From positions 20,488,725 through 20,552,724 of the forward strand of contig OX439131.1 in the NCBI GenBank assembly GCA_949318235.1: 64,000 nt of DNA, read 5' to 3'. The position numbers were made by a program, and so were the translations under genes. The notes beneath the pieces were generated by a model, which ran no database searches, had not been told where the DNA came from, and was given only the letters and a program-made list of their open reading frames with translations. Shown in pieces: positions 24,560-37,813 of the stretch (its first letter is position 1; the number at the start of each line of letters is the position of its first letter). The stretch comes from Ecdyonurus torrentis (lineage: Eukaryota > Arthropoda > Insecta > Ephemeroptera > Heptageniidae).

Positions 24560-24919
24560 ATATTCACTTGAGGTAACTTGTAATTCATACATGACCTTTT
24601 CACTCATGTTCTATATATTAATCAATAAGATCAAAAATCTTTTAAACTTTATTTTTTGAAATCTCAAAGTATTATAAAACTCCCTGGGTATTATTTTTTT
24701 TATTATCAGATGTGCTTTCGCAGAGTTTGAAATTTTTGTTTTAAGTTTTTGAATACGTATTATATTTCATCATATTAATGATCTGAAATGAGATTCCACC
24801 AAAATTAATGATTATTGTATTGACTCTTATTTTGGATCTTTTCTGGTATAATTTTATAAGCAGGTGTTATATTTCTTTAGTTTTTCGTATACATATCAAC
24901 AATGTTTAATAAGCAATGA

Positions 24920-24950
<31 letters not shown>

Positions 24951-25820
24951 CAGATATTTGTATCTGAAACGAAGTGAAAAACTAATTTACATGTTTATTT
25001 TTTTGTGTGGTTTTTGTTTCGAATGTAATTGTGGTTACCTTGTTCTTGATTAAAATATGAACGTATGGTGTTTAAATAAATAAAAAATTATGATTTAAAT
25101 TTCAAATTATTCATACTTTTTTTTTTTTCTTTTTATAGCTTTTGGCAAGTTTTAGCAGTTAAAAATAGTATCTCATTATATAATTGTTTATAAATCAAAA
25201 TATCTTGCGCCGTTGAATTTTATTTAAAATATTTTGAATAATCTGATGTATACACACGATTTTGACATTATTTTTTTTATCATTAAAAAAAATCGCGTTA
25301 AATTTGCAATGATATTCTTATGAGAATAACTCACGCTGAATGACGTGTATGGTAAAATCTATCACCAATGTCGTGTGTACCGAAATGAAATGAATAACCT
25401 GCAATTTTAGTGGATGCTTTTCAGTCTATAGTTGTGCAGGTTTTTCATTTCCTTGCGGTACATGTAGCAAAATTTTACATTTCCATATATGCATTGAAGG
25501 AACACAATTAAGTTATGTAATAACCAATAACACAAGTTATTTTTTTTCAGTGTAAGCTTGCTTATAATAAAATTAGTTTTGTTCCTTCAATGTCTACATA
25601 ATATATTTTATGATTTTATCATATGTATCTTTACGCTTATATATATATATACAGTATAAAATTACTCAAATATAGTCTTTAATTCAAAACGTTTTTGAAT
25701 CTCTCAATCACAATGTGACAGTCTTATATAATATTGCGGTTTTCGACTTAACTTAATATTATCTTTTAGTTTTGACGTGCAACTCTGCGTGTTTGCCAAA
25801 TAATAATAAAAAAAAAAAAG
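24560..25820. other. AT-rich non-coding stretch
   Basis: (TG)n at 24920-24940 runs into a short TA tract. A strong acceptor-like sequence ends at 25550 but is followed in most frames by stops. No gene recognised. Confidence 0.5.
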
Positions 25821-25895
25821 TGACTCAGTTTTGGACGCTGGTTGTGGTTGTGGCAAGCTGGTGTCTTGTCTGTCTCTTCAGTTCTTCCACCTGAC

Positions 25896-25961
25896 TGAGC
25901 TCGCCTAAGCAAACTCACGCATCACTGAGCTCACGCAACTTATATCCCAGCTTCTTATATA
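25896..25961 (-). promoter_or_regulatory. Possible minus-strand promoter
   Basis: On the minus strand TATATAA (25961-25955) is followed by TCAGT motifs with A at 25926 (35 bases, slightly long) and at 25896. Sequence from about 25960 down to 25830 is G+C-richer than its surroundings. A GTGAGT donor core and a CAG|GTGGAA donor follow within 60 bases, so a short non-coding first exon is possible. The only ATG frame there is five codons. Confidence 0.3.
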
Positions 25962-26590
25962 GCAATTGAACCACCATATACACTCAATACTGCAGCAATC
26001 TTTCAATTTTCATTCACAAGATAAATTTCATGTATTGGTTTTTCACTTCAACCCTTTCAAACTTAAAATACAGTACACGAAGAAAATATATCTAATCACA
26101 ATTTTATGTGCATTTTATTTTATTGTATTAGTGCAAAATATTTTAATAAAATGTTAAAATCATATTTTTTTGCTTGGAGGAAGTAAGGGTTGAGGTCATA
26201 ATGTAATATTTTGACCGAACTATTTTTGAAAGCTCTTATATTAAGATATCGCAAAGTAAAATACAAATAATACTTTTTACTTATATCAATTGAATATATT
26301 TTTTTAACTTACGTATATGCACGGAAATAGAAATTACGTAATTTATGCTGGATTTATGTAACTGTAATATTGTAATGTTGCTAACTTGGAGCAGCATCTA
26401 TTATCATAATAATATTTAAGCAATATAACATATAGTTAATATGCAGTATAGCATGAATGTTATGTAAATCAATGTTTTTGTAAGTAGACTATATATATAT
26501 ATAAGTAGCATGATTATTTCATATTTATATTTTTGACAATTTTTTTGACATTATTTGGCATCTCATATGCACGATGATAATGAAACCGTG
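25962..26590. other. AT-rich non-coding stretch
   Basis: No supported gene. A plus-strand frame at 25966-26157 is AT-driven. Confidence 0.5.
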
Positions 26591-26593
26591 TAT

Positions 26594-26886
26594 GCATTCA
26601 TGTTAAAGTCGACACCATGTTGGATAACTCAATACCATGGGCAGCATAGGAAAATAACTAATTTTGCCAGTTTAAAAACACTATGCAATATTTTTGAGAG
26701 CATTGATGCTGCAAATATGTTGAATTAATATCTCAAGTATGTGAGAAAAATAACAATAACAAAAAATTAACCGATTTCCCAAAGAAAATTGCCTTAAACG
26801 AAGTTTGTCCTATGCTCAGCAATGTTTTTCACTACTCCAGTATGGCCTCCAAGTGCATTAAATATGACGTCATGCGCATAAACCAT
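26594..26886. mobile_element. Palindromic MITE, copy 1
   Basis: About 290 bases, clearly related along its whole length and in the same orientation to 54758-55052. Shared blocks include TTCATGTTAAAGTCGAC, AATAACT.ATTTTGCCAGT, GCATTGATGCTG, TTTTCCTATGCTG-like and TGACGTCATGCGCA. The ends are also imperfect reverse complements of each other (GCAGCATAGGAAAA on the left, TCCTATGCTC on the right), so it can fold back. No coding capacity. A clean target duplication was not seen. Confidence 0.65.
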
Positions 26887-26899
26887 ATATATATATCAT

Positions 26900-27421
26900 C
26901 GAACATTTAAGTATAACATTAAAAATCTTTAAATGTCAACAATATATAAATATAAAAACTTAAAAAACAAATTTTTGACCGTGACTTATACCAAAGCTAC
27001 AATCTGATTTATTAAATATAACATTTAACTTTATCGTAGACCTTTTTGATTGATTTTGATTGAATACTTGATTAGTAATTAATAAATTTACATCAGAATA
27101 CAAAATATTGAGAACAAGTGGAAACTTTTAACCTAGTCATAATTGTATTTTAAAAACTTTTTTCCCTCTTTTTTCTTTTTTTTTTTTTTTTTTCAATATT
27201 TAAATTTAAATATCACGTGTTAAACACTATTTTTTAATATAATTTTTAAATCAATAGTTAATTTCATTAAATTATACCATCATATAAAATGTCAATAGCT
27301 TTTAAATTTAATATTATATATAATATACTGTATATATGCTTTAAAATATTGTAGTTAATACAGAAAAAATGTAAATTTTATAAATTGAAAAAAGTATACA
27401 ATTTAAATTGAATTGTCTTTT

Positions 27422-27511
<90 letters not shown>

Positions 27512-28340
27512 TATACTTTATATTTGTTGTTGTCATGTATATAATTTAAATAAAAGCCGAGAATAATAATTTGTATTTTTATATTATATAATTCTCTAAA
27601 TACTGCGTGTAAAAGTGTTATTAAATGAATTGAAAGTATGTAATGGAGTATACGATGTTATTATGAATTAATTGTTCTTCGTTATATGATATTTCAAAGT
27701 GATATGAGTGTTATTAAACATAAAAAGTATGGGGAGATCTCACTTTTTGACTTCTCAAATTACCAAGCCGCGGCAGTTGATATTTGATATTTTTTATATA
27801 AAAAAAAAACAGGTAATCACAAACTATAATAGTCTGTATAGACCTTGTTTTTTACATATATGTACACGGAGAAAAAAAATTATATAAAAAATATATAATT
27901 TGTTATAAAGTTCTGTTCAGACGGTGTAGTAAATTTTAAATCATGCAGTCTCCATTTAAAAACGTTATGAAATTTGTTAAAAAATGATTGCTCCGTGTGA
28001 ACATACCATTCGGTTTTCAAAAATATGGTAAATTTGTATTCCAATGTGCGTGTAAAATGTAACAACGCTAGAGAGGAAACGCAGTTACTTTATTTATTGC
28101 TCATTTTATTTAGTGCCGATTATTATATTATTATTATACGTATATAATATGATAGAAGATAAATAGGAGTGTGAAATATATCTCTGAAATCGTTCTTATT
28201 ATTCAAATTCAGTGTTTGTGGTTAAATGGAAAGCAGCGCGGTGACGTATACATAATCTTTTGTGGCAGTGACCGGCCCGTGAGGTTGACAATTAATGTCT
28301 GGCCTGTGGTCCACTATATCATCTATACACTGATCGTAGT
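26900..28340. other. AT-rich non-coding stretch
   Basis: No gene recognised. A G+C-richer patch at 28220-28340 lies just before the (CT)n at 28353; its 90-codon frame (28171-28443) ends in Leu-Ser repeats and starts at a GTG. Confidence 0.5.
27424..27508. repeat. (TA)n microsatellite
   Basis: About 85 bases of perfect TA repeat. Confidence 0.97.
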
Positions 28341-28348
28341 CACTTTGT

Positions 28349-28352
<4 letters not shown>

Positions 28353-28420
<68 letters not shown>
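28353..28420. repeat. (CT)n microsatellite
   Basis: About 68 bases of perfect CT repeat. Confidence 0.97.
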
Positions 28421-28424
<4 letters not shown>

Positions 28425-29392
28425 CCCAAACAAATTTGAATAATGATCCATATCAATTGAACTTATGTGTTGCATCGTCACAACAAATCGTTTTCATTAT
28501 ATGTATACATTAATTATAGGCTAATTTATGGTATATAAACTATTCTACATGCACCAAAAATCTATAAGCACTATAATATACAATTTAAGTAACAGTTAAA
28601 TTTTTTTTTATCAAATTTGAATCTTGTTTCCCACCTATGATCAGAAATTTATTTCAATTTGTATAGTTTTGCTGATTGGCTTGAGTGAAATAAAATTTTA
28701 AAATAGAAAATTAATTTTCTATTCCTTTTCATCTGATAAAAAAAAAGTGAAAAATAACATTCAGCTATTTATTTTAATGAAGTTTCATTTAAATAAAAAA
28801 ATTTAAACTTTACACTGTCCTAAAGGTTTGATGAAAGATATATTAAGTGTTTTTCAATACATGTTTTTTTTTCTCTCTACCTTTTTATTTAAATAAATTC
28901 ATTGGTTTAACTATTATCTCCAATATCATTATATATAAAATTTTGTATTGAAGACTTTTTTTTTTTCTGTATATAAATTGTTGCGCGCGCACATTTATAT
29001 TCTAATGAGATCCCAAAGTTGGGTGTGACTATGATACCTAATGAAGTAAATTCTCACAAAACCAGTCGCACATCTTAACTTATGGTTCAGATCGTGTACT
29101 TTTTTTTAAATAAAACTTCCTTATTGACAAGATATACCTTTTTCTATATTTTTTTATATTATGTTGAAGATTTTTTTTTTCAGGTTCCTAATTTTATCCA
29201 ATTATTTTTGGGTTAGGTATACTTATAATAATATAAAATGATTTATTTATATATTTATGGAAAAGAAAAAAAAAACTCCCCTTGATCCATGTTATATGTC
29301 ATTTATTATATGGTTAGAAAAATATTAAGTTTGGCGTTTTTTGAATGCATAATGGCTTGACTTGTTTTATATAGGTATATACTCTTCATTTC

Positions 29393-29456
<64 letters not shown>

Positions 29457-31140
29457 ACTTTGGATATGTCTATTTTCTGAAAGTAATTAAGTCTCACAAC
29501 TTTTTTTCCTGGTGAGCACCAAATTACTTTTTTTTTTACCCTTGTCAATGTCTATGAACTACACGGAAAAAAAAACCTTTAAATTATTTTTTTTTACTGA
29601 TTACTTACGTGAAAAATACCTTCAGTTTCTTTTCTTGAATAAAAAATAACTTCTTGTTTAAAAGTTTTTTTTTTATTATTATTATTATTATTTTTTATTT
29701 ATTTTTTATTTTTTAAGAAAAGTAAGCTGTTTGAAAATTTATGAGTATTTTTATACATAAATATATGAGACCAAAGTATACAATAAAATATGGTACAAAT
29801 GTGTGTTGTTTCAAATTTCTCTTTGGCACTTCCAATATATTGAATCAATGAAATCAAGTTATATATTATGTAGTTTGATATTTGAGATAAAATATAAAAT
29901 TTTATTAATCAATTATTCATTTCTATATAACTATTGTATATACATATAATTTTATATTAAATTTCTCTCTTTATATAAATGTCTTTACAGCAGAGATGAT
30001 TTAGATGTGTAAAATAGTTGTAGGCCACCCGCTGTTGAAGTAGTATCATATCACTATATAGCATGGCCAGTCGCGCCAATAATATAATATTATTTCTGAT
30101 TTCTACCTACTCACCAATCATATATATTAGATTACATAAATTTAAATTTTCTTTATATTTTATATAAAACACATTTTATATATCTGAAAAATAAAACTGT
30201 TTTTTTAAAAGCTTTTTCACTTTAATCTGATTGAAACTTCTTTTTTAATAATAATAAAATATATAATTTGTTCATTTACGTTTTAACTTTTTTTTTTTTT
30301 TATATATAAAAACTTTAATTTTATTAAACTGTCTAAAATAACAAGATTGACATATTTAAGATAATTATTTTTTTATTTCTCTATCGTTTTAGAAGCGATA
30401 CAACATTTTTGAGTTTGTAAAAGTTACGTATAGATATTTGAAATACTGGAAACTCCTTTATATTATAAATGTATAATGTTTAATATCTCCGCTGATGTCT
30501 CTCCCAATTTCAAAATAAATATATAGAAATAAATATTATATTTAATAACTTTTCATAATGTTTCAACTTTAGAATATATCACATATTGTTTATTTGTACG
30601 TCTCCTGCTAATTAAAAGTCTCTAATGATTATACATACTAATTAACCACAGTAAATATTGTTTTCTCACAAGTTCCCAGAAATCATTGCTCGTTTCATAT
30701 TATTGTTACTATATTTGCATATATATATACACTGCTTTTTTTTGTTGTTGTTGTGATAATGAAAATTATATTTCATGTGTTGTTTGTATTTTTTTACCCT
30801 CCCTGCATATACGTATTATATATTTGCTATATATTCAGTGGGGATTTTATATATTTTATTTGTCTGAATCGTTTCCTGTATAGAAACTTTTATTTTAGAA
30901 GCACATGCACTAGTTGTGAAAATAAAATTGGAATCTATGCCAATGGCAATAGAGACCAATATTATATCAAAAGGTACATTACTTAATTTTTTTATTTTTA
31001 ACGTATTGGCAGTATAATTCAAAACTACTTTATTTCATTCATTTCTTCAATCGTGTTACATTATATAATTAATTAATTAACAGAATAAAGGAATAAAGAC
31101 TTCATGGCATATATTTATACAAACACATCATTATACCATT
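28421..31140. other. AT-rich non-coding stretch
   Basis: Poly(T) runs, a (CT)n tract at 29391-29454 and random AT-driven frames only. An acceptor-like T-run plus CAG ends at about 29183 but leads quickly to stops. Confidence 0.55.
29391..29454. repeat. (CT)n microsatellite
   Basis: CT tract of about 60 bases. Confidence 0.97.
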
Positions 31141-31141
31141 G

Positions 31142-31163
31142 AATTTAGAGTATACTCTAAATT
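31142..31163. repeat. 22-base perfect palindrome
   Basis: The half-site AATTTAGAGTA is followed immediately by its exact reverse complement, centred at 31152/31153. Confidence 0.9.
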
Positions 31164-31254
31164 TAATGCACATACAAACAATCATGGGTGCTGTATGAAA
31201 GCTAACTTAAAATATAACGTTTTTATAAATTTATAATTTTCAATTGAAAGAAGT

Positions 31255-31283
31255 TTTGTTTGTTTGTTTGTTTGTTTGTTTGT
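31255..31283. repeat. (TTTG)n short tandem repeat
   Basis: About seven TTTG units, followed by poly(T). Confidence 0.95.
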
Positions 31284-31562
31284 TGTTGTTTTTTTTTTTT
31301 GTCATTTTTCCTTTTTTAAACGTTGTACACTTTATTTCCTCATTATGTATAAACAAGATATCGATAATATATTTTAACATTCAAAAGCTCACTCTAAATT
31401 TCCAATGCTATATTTTGATGTTGAATTTGAACAACAAAATATATATTCACAATCTTATGCATACTTTACTATATAAAATTGAATTAACTAAAATATAAAT
31501 AAGTTTTTATAATATAATGTACGCGATAAGTCATGGGTATTTAGTATATTATTTAAGTTCAC

Positions 31563-31775
31563 TCAGACAAAGTTCCAGATTTTGTGACATCTATCTGTCA
31601 CACACGTGATGTTAATTATATTTTTAGTTGTTGTCATTGAGATATAGACACACGTGTGTTTAGTGACGTCATTAGTGACTGACGCAACATTTGTGTGTGC
31701 TGTTATAAACTCTGTTAATTGTTGTTGGTATTTAGAGGGTGTGAGCTGCTTATTTTTAGAATAAATGTTAATCAT
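31563..31775 (-). CDS. Hypothetical 70-residue ORF over a motif-dense block
   Basis: The minus-strand ATG at 31775 opens 70 codons to a stop at 31563. The peptide is polar (NKQLTPSKYQQQLTEF, then Thr/Asn/Val-rich) with three Cys near the end. It has no signal peptide or domain that I know. The same block, read as DNA, contains a perfect hairpin (GTGACA/TGTCAC, 31584-31601), a 12-base palindrome (31648-31659) with a CACGTG E-box, and TGACGTCA (31664-31671). A regulatory element is therefore as likely as a coding sequence. Confidence 0.2.
   Translation of the reverse strand: MINIYSKNKQLTPSKYQQQLTEFITAHTNVASVTNDVTKHTCVYISMTTTKNIINITCVTDRCHKIWNFV
31584..31671. promoter_or_regulatory. Possible enhancer with E-box and CRE
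   Basis: Within 90 bases there are a 6-base-stem hairpin, CACGTG at 31602-31608 (CACACGTGATG context), the palindrome ACACACGTGTGT (31648-31659), TGACGTCA (31664-31671) and a repeated TTAGTGAC. Known bHLH and CREB/ATF consensus sites match these words; their use here is inference. Confidence 0.3.
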
Positions 31776-31809
31776 GCGTATATATATACGGTGTATTTGT
31801 CTATGCAAG

Positions 31810-34800
31810 TATAGAGAGAGAAAACGAAATTCATGCGAAATTCATATGGTTTTAAAGAATTAACTCAATTTTTTCATTAGAAGACAGTGTTTTTGTTGAA
31901 GCTTTTTGTATAAATTTAAATAGTTTATTTTTGTTAAAATGAATTCAAATAAAATAATATAAATTACAAATAAATTATTATTTTATTTTTTTCATATATG
32001 GAAATGCCAAGAAAATATTGTAGGTAGGCGGAGAAATATGTAATAAATTTAATATCCACAGAGTTAAAAAAAAACAAAAAAACAAACAAACTAATAGTAT
32101 TTATTATAGAGAAATAAAATTCTCAATTAAGATATTTTATAATTAATTGAATTTGTGTTGGTTATTTTGTATAAATCATATAAACTCAAGTTTTGTAATG
32201 ACAGAACTTTTGCAAAAGTTAAAATTTCTTAGAACAACAGAAAGCAAAAGTATAAATTAATTAAATAAAAATTCATTTGATGGCTTTTTTTTTTTTTTTT
32301 TTTTTTTTTTTGTATAATATTCTTCTCATTCATGAGCTCTATTGTTCACTTCTTAGAAATCTAATTTGGAATTTAATTTATTTAATAATTTTCTTTTAAA
32401 AAGAGATTTAAATCATATGGAAGTGAAAGACTACAATTAGGGTTTTTTTCTACTTTTTTTTCTACTTTTTTTTTTTCCTACTTTTTTTTAGGAAAAATGT
32501 CAATTGACTAAAAAACCTCGCCCTTTCAAAATTACCCATATTATAATTATTGGTACGAAAAATCAATGAAATTACAATTTAAAAAAAAATATAATAGTTA
32601 CAAATTTTATAACATGACCTAATTATATATAGCCGTAACTATATTATAACAAAATCGATAAATTATTACTTTCGATAAAAATCTCACTATTTCAATCTCT
32701 CTCTTTTTTTTTTAATCATAGTATTATAAAACTAATCTTTTGTTGAATAAAGAAAAGAAATAATAAGACGAAAGAAGTCATACTATAAAAGTTGAATAAA
32801 ATTTAATTATTTCTTTGTTAGTAGTTACAGAAATGGGTTGCAGATTTGACGTTAATGAGTCTTAGAATTGAAACGACGTTGCACGCAAACTTTTGTTTCA
32901 AAATTCACCTCCTTTCCTATATATATAAACGTGTAACAAGTGACCTTCATCTGGTATATAAAATAAAATTGTAATAATACGAATTACAAAACGACTTTAT
33001 CTCATCACTATTGAAAAATAATTTAAACTTTAATAAATCAAATTTATATTCATTATCTTCTTTCTTACTTTATTTTCTTTTTAATATAGCATTTATTATA
33101 ATAATTAAAATATAATTATATATTATAGTAATTAATCCTTTTTTAATTTATATTGTAAAAGTATTCAAGATATTTTTAATTATTTTTTATTTGATATTTA
33201 AATAGTTTATTATATTATAATAAATATGATATTATTACATGGTAATTTAATATAATTTTTTTTATGATATTTGATATATATGGTTAATTGTAAAAATTAT
33301 TTTATGCTCGAAGTAACATAAGATTTTTGTTATTATGATTTGTACTTGAAAGGATTATATCTTATACCTGTCTAGTATTTTATATTATGTATTATGTAGT
33401 ATCAAATGTCAGAAAATATATTTGCATAATTTCTTATTGGATGGTAATTATTACTGGTGTTATTAGTGCAGAGTCTTATTTTATGAGCAATTTTATAACA
33501 ATAACGTTTTTTTAAATATACCTTCTTCTTCTTCTTTTTTTTTTTTTTTTTTTTTCAGTAATAAAAAAACGACTTATACTTACGCAAAAACTTATAAAAA
33601 AATAAATAAATATATATTTTATGTATTTTGAAAGTTTTTTTTTTTTTTTTTTTTTTTCGACGTTTTAAATGAAAAAGTTTTTTTAGTCTAAAGGTAAAAA
33701 AATGTATACTATTTTGCTTTTTGTATATATTATATAGTTTATTATTATTTGCGTTTTCCACAACATTGCAGTTATGTTTATAAATTTGATAAAAGTTTGA
33801 TGATAAGGCATAAACAATTTAATATTTCAGTTTATAGAGTTTATTTATTTTTTGAACATAAAACAACTAAATTATCGTCTTGTTATTATTAAATTGAAAA
33901 TAATTCAACTCAAAATATGTATAGTACAAAATAGTAAATTCTTCCTTTCTAGTTTAAAAAATATATATATTAAAATATATTTTCAACTTGTCTTGTTAAA
34001 AATTCATAAAATTTAATGTTCTTAAAGCACGAGATACATCAAAAGGAAAAATAATGTATTTTCAAGTGTTTTAAAAATATTTTATAATACACAAAACTAT
34101 AGAATATATATATATTTTTTTCTAGACTCCATGGAAATAGATTTTACTACTATAGAAAGAATAAGAGATCAATATTTCTAAATGTTTCTTCATCGTATAT
34201 TATTATACCCTAAACTGGCATTGGGATATTTTACAAGGATCGATTATAGGCCCCCTGCGTGTTTCTATTGCCCAAGTTATAGTGCGAGAATTATTATTAT
34301 TTCTATTTTATTTTTTTCAAAATGCAACTTATAGACTTTTGTATAATATCAATGTTTATTTTTTTTCTCTTTCTATTTTACCCCCTTTTATAAAAAAACA
34401 ACAATAAAAATTTCGTGCTGCTTGAGCTATTTTTATCAATATGTATTTTTCTTAAAGTTGTGTATCATATTTTTGTATATTTATATATAAATATAGGTTT
34501 TATTATTTTAAATTGAGATAATAAAAATATATACACGAAAGTATAGAGTCGTTGACATTTTTATGTATTATTAACTTGATTTCTAGTAATTTTAAATAGA
34601 GCAAGAAAAAAATAATAACAATATTTTTGGGAATTATTTTATTTTTAGTAAAAGAATAACTAATAATGAAAACATTATTATATAAAAATAAGCCATAAAT
34701 ATGTTTGAAAATGAAATACATTTATTCATCCATTTTTTTATACTTTGCATCTATCACATACATATATTTGACTCTGCGGGTACAAAGCATTTTTTTATTA

Positions 34801-35103
34801 TTTATTTATATATAATTATATAATGACATGTTAATTATGTTTTCAATGCCTATATAACAATGTATGAGAATAATTACATGTGCTTTGCGGAAAAATATTA
34901 TTGTTAAACTCGCGTTTTATTTGTTTATAGTCTCTGTTATATATCTTTTTGTATATACATATACGTATTTTTATGTATAAGAAAAAAAAAAATGAAAGAG
35001 AATAATTAGAAGAAAAAGTGGTTAAAAATCGTAATTACACATCAAAAGATTTTTTTTTTATTATATTTCTTTCAAATGAAGTGCGTCAGTTTTGCAGCTT
35101 ATT

Positions 35104-35159
<56 letters not shown>

Positions 35160-36160
35160 ATTTTTTTTACATATACATATTTTTTTCCCATGTTGCACGC
35201 ATAAAAAATGCAAGTAAATTTTATTCATAAAATATTATACGAAAAATTTCCTACTATTTTAAAGATTAAAAAAATAAGCATTATATTGTTTCCTCTCTTA
35301 GAATTTTATTTTCTTTGACGTTTTTATCATGATTATTTTTGAAGACAAAATTATATGGTTTCATACTTATATAATTATTAGTTAAACACGTTAAAATAAA
35401 GTATATATTTTATATATATATATATATATATTAATATCTGTGACATCTGAAGATAATAACACAATGACTACGTGGAATATGATTCGTTTCTCATTAAATT
35501 TTTACATAAAATAAGAGAAAATTACTTAATTTTAAACTTATAATTAAAATTAAATTTAAATAATTATTAATTGCATATGATAAGAGTTTAGTTTAATAGC
35601 TATCTTATATTAATGACATGATATGCATGCATGCAACCAAAACTGACTTATATAAATCAAGAAGAGGATATCAAAGAGGGAAAAGAGAGAGAGGGGGGGG
35701 GGGGGTCAACTGTGAACGTTATCAAAAGTTTAAAGGCTATTGTTTCCTGCGTTGGTTATGTCACGTGATCAAAAACAATAGGGGAGGTATAGTCACCCTC
35801 TTCTTTAATGATTAATATAATCCCCATTTACACTCCATATTTCATAAGTTTTATGATTATTTTTATTATGTATGATTTAAAAAGAAGACAACGAAAAAAA
35901 TATAAGTTTATTTAAACGTGGTTAATTTAGTATAAATGTCACATGGTAAAATAGTTATTATGATAATATAAATTTGTATGTAGAAACATCATATTATAAA
36001 GAAAATATTACAGTATATAATAATATGGGGGTTTAAGTTAAAATGGGGGTTGATTTCTAACTTTTTTTTTTTTTTTTTTTTTTTAATATTTAAGACTGAC
36101 TCCAGTAAGTCTATGGGGGTCCTTGCGTGTTACCAAACTTATTTCTATAATACTAAAACT
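31810..36160. other. AT-rich non-coding stretch
   Basis: No gene, promoter or transposon recognised. It holds poly(T) runs (about 32287-32311, 33537-33556, 33636-33657, 36061-36084), a (CT)n tract at 35107-35157, and a G13 homopolymer at 35693-35705 in a slightly G+C-richer patch. Open frames are AT-driven or poly-Lys/Phe. Confidence 0.55.
35107..35157. repeat. (CT)n microsatellite
   Basis: Perfect CT tract of about 50 bases. Confidence 0.97.
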
Positions 36161-36166
36161 TTGCGT

Positions 36167-36170
<4 letters not shown>

Positions 36171-36242
<72 letters not shown>
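36171..36242. repeat. (GA)n microsatellite
   Basis: Perfect GA tract of about 72 bases. Confidence 0.97.
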
Positions 36243-36245
<3 letters not shown>

Positions 36246-36389
36246 GAGCGCATGTAAAATAAGGCAAACTCAGGACGTTGGAAAAAAAAGAGTGGGTGAC
36301 TTTTTCCGAGTCACGCGACTTCACAAATTTTTACCTTCTCAAATAATATTTTTATATAATACGAAAAAAAAAATAATAATACTGCAAAA

Positions 36390-36490
36390 CTTTTATTTCT
36401 CATCAACTTTTTCATTTACAGGTCTCTCGCTATATACAAGAATTTAAGTTAAAAATTCATCATATGCAAAAGTTCCATATCATCAAAATA
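36390..36490 (+). other. Candidate splice acceptor and short exon
   Basis: A long pyrimidine-rich tract (TTTATTTCTCATCAACTTTT onward) ends in TTTACAG at 36421, one of the strongest acceptors in the window. In phase 0 the following frame is open for 23 codons (begins VSRYIQEFK). In phase 1, the phase of the 9290 exon, it gives eight residues and then a stop. Sense and exact use are unknown. Confidence 0.2.
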
Positions 36491-36499
36491 TAAAATTAC

Positions 36500-37073
36500 T
36501 GTATATAGTCCACTTTTTACTATCATACATCATGCAATACCTATTAAAACTACAATTTTAAACTTAATTACGTTTTATATATATAAAAATTCACAACTAT
36601 GCGCAGTATAATATAATGTGTATATAATAAAGAATTTTAATGTAAAAATATTTTTATTTGACACTTAAAAATATGTGTACATAATTTTGTGTAACAATTT
36701 ATAATTAAAGTATATTAATAAAATATTTATATACTACGTATAATATACCTCTCATATATATTGCACCGTATTGTATAATTATCGTTTTAAATATATGACA
36801 ATATTATAATAACTCATCGTATATAGTTTTAAATATATATAAGGTCATTAACATTGATTCGTATAATACTGTATAATTCAAACTACATGTTTACGACTAT
36901 AAATATGAAAACAAAAGGAAAAGAGATTTATTTTAATAAATTAATAATGTTATGTATACAATATGGGTTTTTAAACGTTCTTTATATATATGCATATTAT
37001 ATAATAATACAGAGAACTTTTGTTAAATTACGTATACTTATAGCATGCTTTTTTGTATACATATGTAATATAC

Positions 37074-37120
<47 letters not shown>

Positions 37121-37774
37121 GTGACATGCCAGTAACTTTTTGACGTTTTGTTTAACTTGCTATACATTTATTATTGATTCTGTTGTTATATATATGTATA
37201 ATATATATATAAACGTAAAAATAACACGATATATTATAGTAATATGTTTTAGTGTCATTTATATTGTATACGTATACGTATATATATAAACTGAAAATAA
37301 ATAACCAGAAAATAATTTGTTTTTCGTTTTCATAATTAAATTTTGTATTTTAATTAGTATAAAATATTTTATAAAATTTTACAGTCTATATTTTTTTGTT
37401 TTATTATTATTATTACTCTTTGCCAGTAATTTTTATTATTCAATTGCCTAATGAAATTTTAATTGTTATATAGAGAGTTGAGTATAATGTTGGATATATA
37501 TGTCCATACGATAAGTGTATATTAATAGTATTATTTATGCTTTCATATATTATGGAGATTTGGCTTATTTCGCATACACATCAAATATATTATATAATAC
37601 GATATATTAGATGTCATCAGTAGAAATAAATCTGATTTCAAGACTATAATGGTATACCCCTTTGCTATATCTCTTAAAAAGGATACTTGGAAGAAAATAA
37701 TATTGTTGTTTTTAAAATTTCCTCGTAAAGTCTCGCAATTAGTGACCACGTTAAAAAAAAATATATAATAAAGT

Positions 37775-37813
<39 letters not shown>

